Assembly: GCF_038396675.1 (NCBI RefSeq)
Contig: NC_088931.1
Coordinates: 39,656,501 to 39,720,500, forward strand
DNA from: Hydra vulgaris
Taxonomy: Eukaryota; Cnidaria; Hydrozoa; Anthoathecata; Hydridae
Direction of reading: 5' to 3'
DNA: 64,000 nucleotides
The position numbers and the translations under genes were made by a program. Below, piece after piece: positions 59,682 to 64,000 of this stretch (its first letter is position 1; every line of letters starts with the position of its first letter). The notes below the pieces were generated by a model, which was given only the letters and a program-made list of their open reading frames with translations, ran no database searches and was not told the origin of the DNA.

Positions 59682-60494
59682 ACAGGCCTTACCAACGCGC
59701 GGCTTGCGTAAAAATCTGGAGGCAAGATAGTTTTATATTTGAAAAACTAGCAAGCAGTTTTACAAAATAAATACGGGGGTGGTTTTTTTTGTAACAATAA
59801 TAATTATAAAACATTAATAAATAATTATTATAAAATTAACAAAATAATTTTCATTAAATTTTTTTTAATAAATTAATTTAAGTTGAATGTATATATATAT
59901 ATGCATAAGTTTAATATTTGCATAAAATTTACAATAATCAAACACCCGTAATCATTTTTAACTAACTTCTAAATTTAAAAAAAAAAGTTAGTCGAGAGCT
60001 GAACGATTAAGCAAAGGATTTAATTTAGTATTTAAAAACGAAGTCATTATTTGTACGCGCGTACAAATAATGAACCTATAATATAAACATTATTTGTACG
60101 CGGAGGTTACGTATTTATGACGTAATTTATCCGGTAATTATTTCGATTTAAATATCTAAGGTATTTACAAAAACTCAACACTCTCTTGCATCTGTAAGTA
60201 CTATAATATTTTATTTAAAACAACAACATCAACAAAAATCAATATATTTACCAGAAATATAGATGTTTTGCATAATAATGTTATAAGTTACAAAAAGTAT
60301 ATATACAGTCGATATTCTGGATGGTTCATTCTCATATAGCTAGGTAAAACAAAACAAAACTAAAACAATGCAAATAAACTAAATAATACACACACAGAAG
60401 GTTGCTTGTAGTCAAAATTCATATTTATATCTTATGCATCTTCTATTTTAATATATCTTTTATCACCAGTGATACAACTGTTGTTATCTTGATG
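59682..60494. repeat. Spacer with a 30-bp perfect palindrome
   Basis: 60044-60073 is an uninterrupted palindrome centred on GTACGCGCGTAC with arms TCATTATTTGTACGC. Half of it recurs at 60089-60101 (CATTATTTGTACG). The rest is AT-rich. Confidence 0.7.
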
Positions 60495-61205
60495 TTACAA
60501 GTAGAATTTTAATTTGGTTTTGAGACCATATTTATTGATGCTGTTAAAAGGGAATGATTTTAATTTATTTTGAATTTGATTCCAGTCCATTAATGCAGAG
60601 TATTTAAAGCAATGTTTACCGTAGGATTTTGTATTACATGTTTGCACACTCAATGCACCTCTACAAGAATTTCTTATAAGCTGACAGCTAACTCCACTGT
60701 GTAGAAAAAACCATTTATTAAATAAAGGGGGTAGCTTTTTGTTTAGGCAGCTGTGAATAAATAAACAATTTTTAATATTGATTATATCATACACATTTAA
60801 AATTTAAAATGCGTTAAAAGACTCTGCATGATAAATAGGCGATTTACAATACTTATGGTAGAAGTTCAATAATTCTTTCTGCGTGATAAATAGGCGATTT
60901 ACAATACTTATGTTTTGACTCCATGATAGAAGGAAATATGTGAGGTGAGAATGAAATAAAGCATAGCATATAGATTTTAAAGTGTTTTGTTGTATGATAC
61001 ATACAAAAAAAAAACTTTAAAATCTATATACTACCTTGCCATTCTGTCTTAGCTTTGAAAAAATGGCAAGGGGTCTATTCAACTTATTAAATATATTGTT
61101 ATAATGGTAAGTCCAGGCTAAGCTTTTATCTAGCTTTATACCTAAGAAGTTTACAAATTTTTTAAAATTGTTTGTGATTGACATAACATTTCTTCCATTC
61201 ATCCA
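60495..61205 (-). pseudogene. LINE reverse transcriptase C-terminal fragment
   Basis: Minus strand 61202-61017 reads FKKFVNFLGIKLDKSLAWTY then NIFNKLNRPLAIFSKLRQNG, the FLGI.LD..L.W..H..KL block of non-LTR reverse transcriptases. The continuation at 60794-60495 reads HSGVSCQLIRNSCRGALSVQ, TKSYGKHCFKYSALMDWNQI and ends KLKFYL. A 66-bp direct repeat (GATAAATAGGCGATTTACAA at about 60828 and 60886) lies between. It is a different LINE from the one at 1-3330. Confidence 0.75.
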
Positions 61206-61239
61206 TGATTAAGCCAATCAATTTTTATCAGGGTTATTT

Positions 61240-61400
61240 TGTGAGGAAACAATCTATTTGTAAATAAGCATTTGATATTCATATTGCAATCAATTTTTTG
61301 CTTGCAATTACAAGTTTTAGTATTTTTTTCTTTAAGAAATTCTTTTTTGTTAATCAATACAAAGTTATGATCTTTTATAATTCTTTCAATATTTTTACTT
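61240..61400 (-). pseudogene. Possible Penelope-type Cys motif fragment
   Basis: Minus strand reads IIERIIKDHNFVLINKKEFL, then TCNCKQKIDCNMNIKCL. The CNC.....C......CL pattern resembles the Cys motif next to the GIY-YIG domain in Penelope-like retroelements. The GIY-YIG part itself is absent. Confidence 0.35.
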
Positions 61401-62875
61401 TAATTTATACAATAGCATTTCAGTGGTAAATTATAAGGCACATAATAGTAGAGAAAATTATATTAGTTTAACATGTCTTAAGATGTTCTAGTTGTAACCA
61501 CATTATAACAATAAAGTTATAATATAACTATACACATATTATGTGTATAGGGTCAGATCATTATATTTCAACCAATTTCAAGAAAACTTTGTGGGGTACC
61601 ATCTGATTTTCCTGATTTTTACATATCATTATCTAAATGATGTAAAAAGGTTAAATGTGCAATTTCAGAGTTCCAAGTGCAACGGTTTAGAAATTATAGC
61701 CTTACAAACACTCTCAGGTAGCTCCCCTCGGTTCCTCGAATGGTAAAAATAGACAACTTTAAGGCCTTATAACTTTTTTCTAACTTTCAGCAAGTGGCTC
61801 ATTTTTTCTAGAACTATTTTCTAGATATTTCTGTCTTAAAATTTGTGATTTTCATTAGCTTGTATCATGTTAGAAAAAAACTACAGCCTCCTAAACTTTG
61901 GAAAAATTCTGAAAAATGCTAAATAAAGGCAAAATGAAGTTAACCGTAGTATTTTTCTATTCATCAACAAGTCCTTACATGTTAGTTTTCTAATTAGCTA
62001 CAATGGTCTACAACAAATTGGCAAAATATAAGCAGCTTGTTACATTTTAGAAATCAGTTTTATCTAAAAATATATAGTCCACTTTACTAAAAAGTCTCAT
62101 TTTCAGCCATTTGGGGATGGCTCGTAAATTTTTCTAACACTTTGTATTGATCTGATATTAACAGCAAATAAGGCCATTAGATCTAACTATATAAAAATGT
62201 AAACATCACAAACTTGGCAGCATTTTTTATTAACCCTATTTTTCAATTATCAGGGCTGAATAGTGTTATTGGAAACCAGTGCCCCTCCAACCTGCTTTCT
62301 GGCCCATGTGAGGGATGTAGCCTATCATAAGTCATTTCTTAAAAAAAAAGAGATATGGTTGGTTACTTTCTCCCTGATCTGGACTTTATACCGGATAGGA
62401 GCACAACTAAAGGGGTAATAACTATATAGAGCCTGCATTATTTTTAAAAGGTGACACTCAAAAAAAAATTTAGTTAATCATAAAATTGCGATTTAATCTT
62501 TATTATGATGATTGTTTTATAGTTGATTGAATTGCTAATAATTCAAGGCAATAGTAGGACAGTGGGTTCATACATTACTGGCAATATGAAGTATAACAAG
62601 ACTAATCAAGCCATTACAATATTGATTTAATGTTTTGTTTAAATAAGTTTTTTAACAAAGTATGAGTTTTTAATTTTATTAGTTAATTTTAACTATTTAT
62701 CTAAAAATGCAATGATTCTATATAATATACCCTTTTGCAAATGTAAATATATAAGCATTTATAACTCAATGTAACTTACCTTGATATTTTTCTGTTCAAT
62801 AAACTTTGCTATTGCAGTTTGTTTCCATTTTTTTCATTACATTATTTGTATGTGTTTTTAATTGTTGGATCTTAT
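61401..62875. other. Spacer without supportable genes
   Basis: Contains a 10-bp-arm hairpin (CTATACACAT, 61528-61550). The text at 61745-62280 is less AT-rich than its surroundings but shows no motif I can name. Confidence 0.4.
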
Positions 62876-63092
62876 GTATGTATGTATGTATGTATGTATA
62901 CATACATACATACATACATACATACATACATACATACATACATACATACATACATACATACATACATACATGTATGTATGTATGTATATATGTATGTATG
63001 TATGTATACATATATACATACATACATACATATATATATATGTATATATATATATATGTATATATATATATGTATATATATATATATGTATA

Positions 63093-63180
<88 letters not shown>
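62876..63180. repeat. (TATG)n/(CATA)n/(TA)n compound microsatellite
   Basis: Blocks in order: (TATG)n, (CATA)n, TATG with TATA spacers, then a pure (TA)n to about 63180. The TATG and CATA blocks are inverted complements, so this can fold on itself. Confidence 0.95.
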
Positions 63181-63182
<2 letters not shown>

Positions 63183-63283
63183 ATCAAATCATTATTGAAC
63201 TTACTTCTCCTATATAACTTCATAGAAAATTATACATAAGAAGGTTCAAAATATTTCATCTTAATTAAATTTATTAGATAAAC

Positions 63284-64000
63284 ATGAATACTTGTTCTAT
63301 TGGTATTGAACTAAAGTTAGATTGTTATAAAAATACATACTGCAGTCAGTCTGAAATTTCAGAAATAGTAAATGAAGATAAATACCTGCTGACCTTAAGA
63401 ACTGGAATAAGAAATATTCATTTGCATACAATTTGCACTCACCATAGGTTACAATATATTAATTACTATTCAACATACCATAAATCATGTTGTGACCCGT
63501 TCTCAATTCATTCAAAGATTGTTAAAGGAAACCTGACAACTGTCACTATGGAGCATAATCAACTGGACTCTAATTTAATTCCTGGGAAAAAAATATGTTT
63601 CGGTTGTGTAAGAAAAATCAAGAATATTGAAGAAGTTGACAAGAGACATGATCCAGATTACACCTGATAACTCTGTCACACAATTGATACTATAAATCCT
63701 TGTCTTGTTAAATTTGGTGTGTCTCCTATTAAAAGATCATCCAGCATGAGTATGCTACAAATAGACAATAAAATAAAAAAGAAAGTTGCTAAATGAATCA
63801 TTGAATGCATCTGAACGAGATGAGCTTCAAATTAGTATGCTCAAAAGTTCCTCTTTAGATTTTATTGTAGAACAGCTTAAACAAAAGTTTCGTAATGAGA
63901 TCAATATTTCACAAAAAATAAAATTGCTCACTTTAGCTCCAGTCCATTGGACTATTCAGGAAACAATAAATGAATTTAAAACAACACAATATATGGTGAA
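63284..64000 (+). pseudogene. Multicopy unknown gene, N-terminal part, cut by window end
   Basis: Starts MNTCSIGIELKLDCYKNTYC (63284). Then TICTHHRLQYI and KSCCDPFSIHSKIVKGNLTT, and IPGKKICFGCVRKI: a Cys/His-rich N-terminal domain, probably zinc-binding. The frame stops at 63665-63667. The text continues in other frames: VSPIKRSSSMSMLQIDN (about 63720), ERDELQISMLKSSSLDFIVE (about 63817-63876), then KIKLLTLAPVHWTIQETINE and TTQYMVK at the edge. I think the LTLAP.SW block precedes the FY..DE.SR..PG.KD block of the fossil at 26833-27560 in the same family (memory, unchecked). At least two frame breaks; could also include introns. Confidence 0.5.

Overview
This window looks like a stretch of a transposon-crowded, very AT-rich invertebrate genome. 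My best guess is a cnidarian such as Hydra. That is inferred from base composition, poly-A/T runs, long (TA)n tracts and the mix of decayed Tc1/mariner, pogo, hAT, P-element and Jockey/CR1-like families; no marker gene proves it. There is no rRNA, operon, CRISPR array or bacterial gene layout.

One host gene can be assembled. On the minus strand from about 14.2 kb to 3.7 kb, and continuing off the left edge, seven exons join in frame into the first 211 residues of a secreted pro-metallocarboxypeptidase (M14A). The pieces are a signal-peptide exon, a 42-nt exon, a 16-nt microexon, three propeptide and early catalytic-domain exons, and an exon carrying the zinc motif HAREW. Its introns hold a hAT fossil, a tRNA-like SINE candidate, small inverted-repeat elements and a microsatellite.

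The rest is mostly mobile DNA. From the left: a Jockey/CR1-like LINE split by an almost intact Tc1 element (0.4-2.1 kb); an unclassified TIR transposon with a decayed ~850-codon gene (14.6-17.9 kb); a candidate TIR element holding a member of an uncharacterised multicopy gene family, itself split by a 4.15-kb element with CCCAGTAGGCAC ends (21.2-27.7 kb); a Tc1 fragment (28.7-29.1 kb); a 4.0-kb pogo/Tigger element with a second decayed gene (30.1-34.1 kb); a 105-bp hAT MITE; a 2.4-kb hAT with perfect 8-bp target duplication (34.9-37.3 kb); a second hAT with two smaller elements nested in it (39.7-43.0 kb); opposed copies of an unknown repeated gene mixed with reverse-transcriptase fragments (44.8-46.7 kb); a 300-bp tandem repeat; an IS630/Tc1-like element with DD36E spacing (49.6-50.9 kb); a TA-rich satellite-like block; a P-element/THAP transposase fossil (52.8-55.6 kb); more gene fossils, MITEs and LINE remains (56-61 kb); a large microsatellite; and at the right edge a second copy of the multicopy family seen at 21-27 kb.

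Target-site duplications and terminal inverted repeats are clear enough to give exact ends for most of the DNA elements. Nearly all transposase reading frames are damaged, so they are listed as pseudogenes. A recurring oddity is perfect short-loop hairpins, some lying inside former coding sequence, where one arm looks like an inserted inverted copy of the other.
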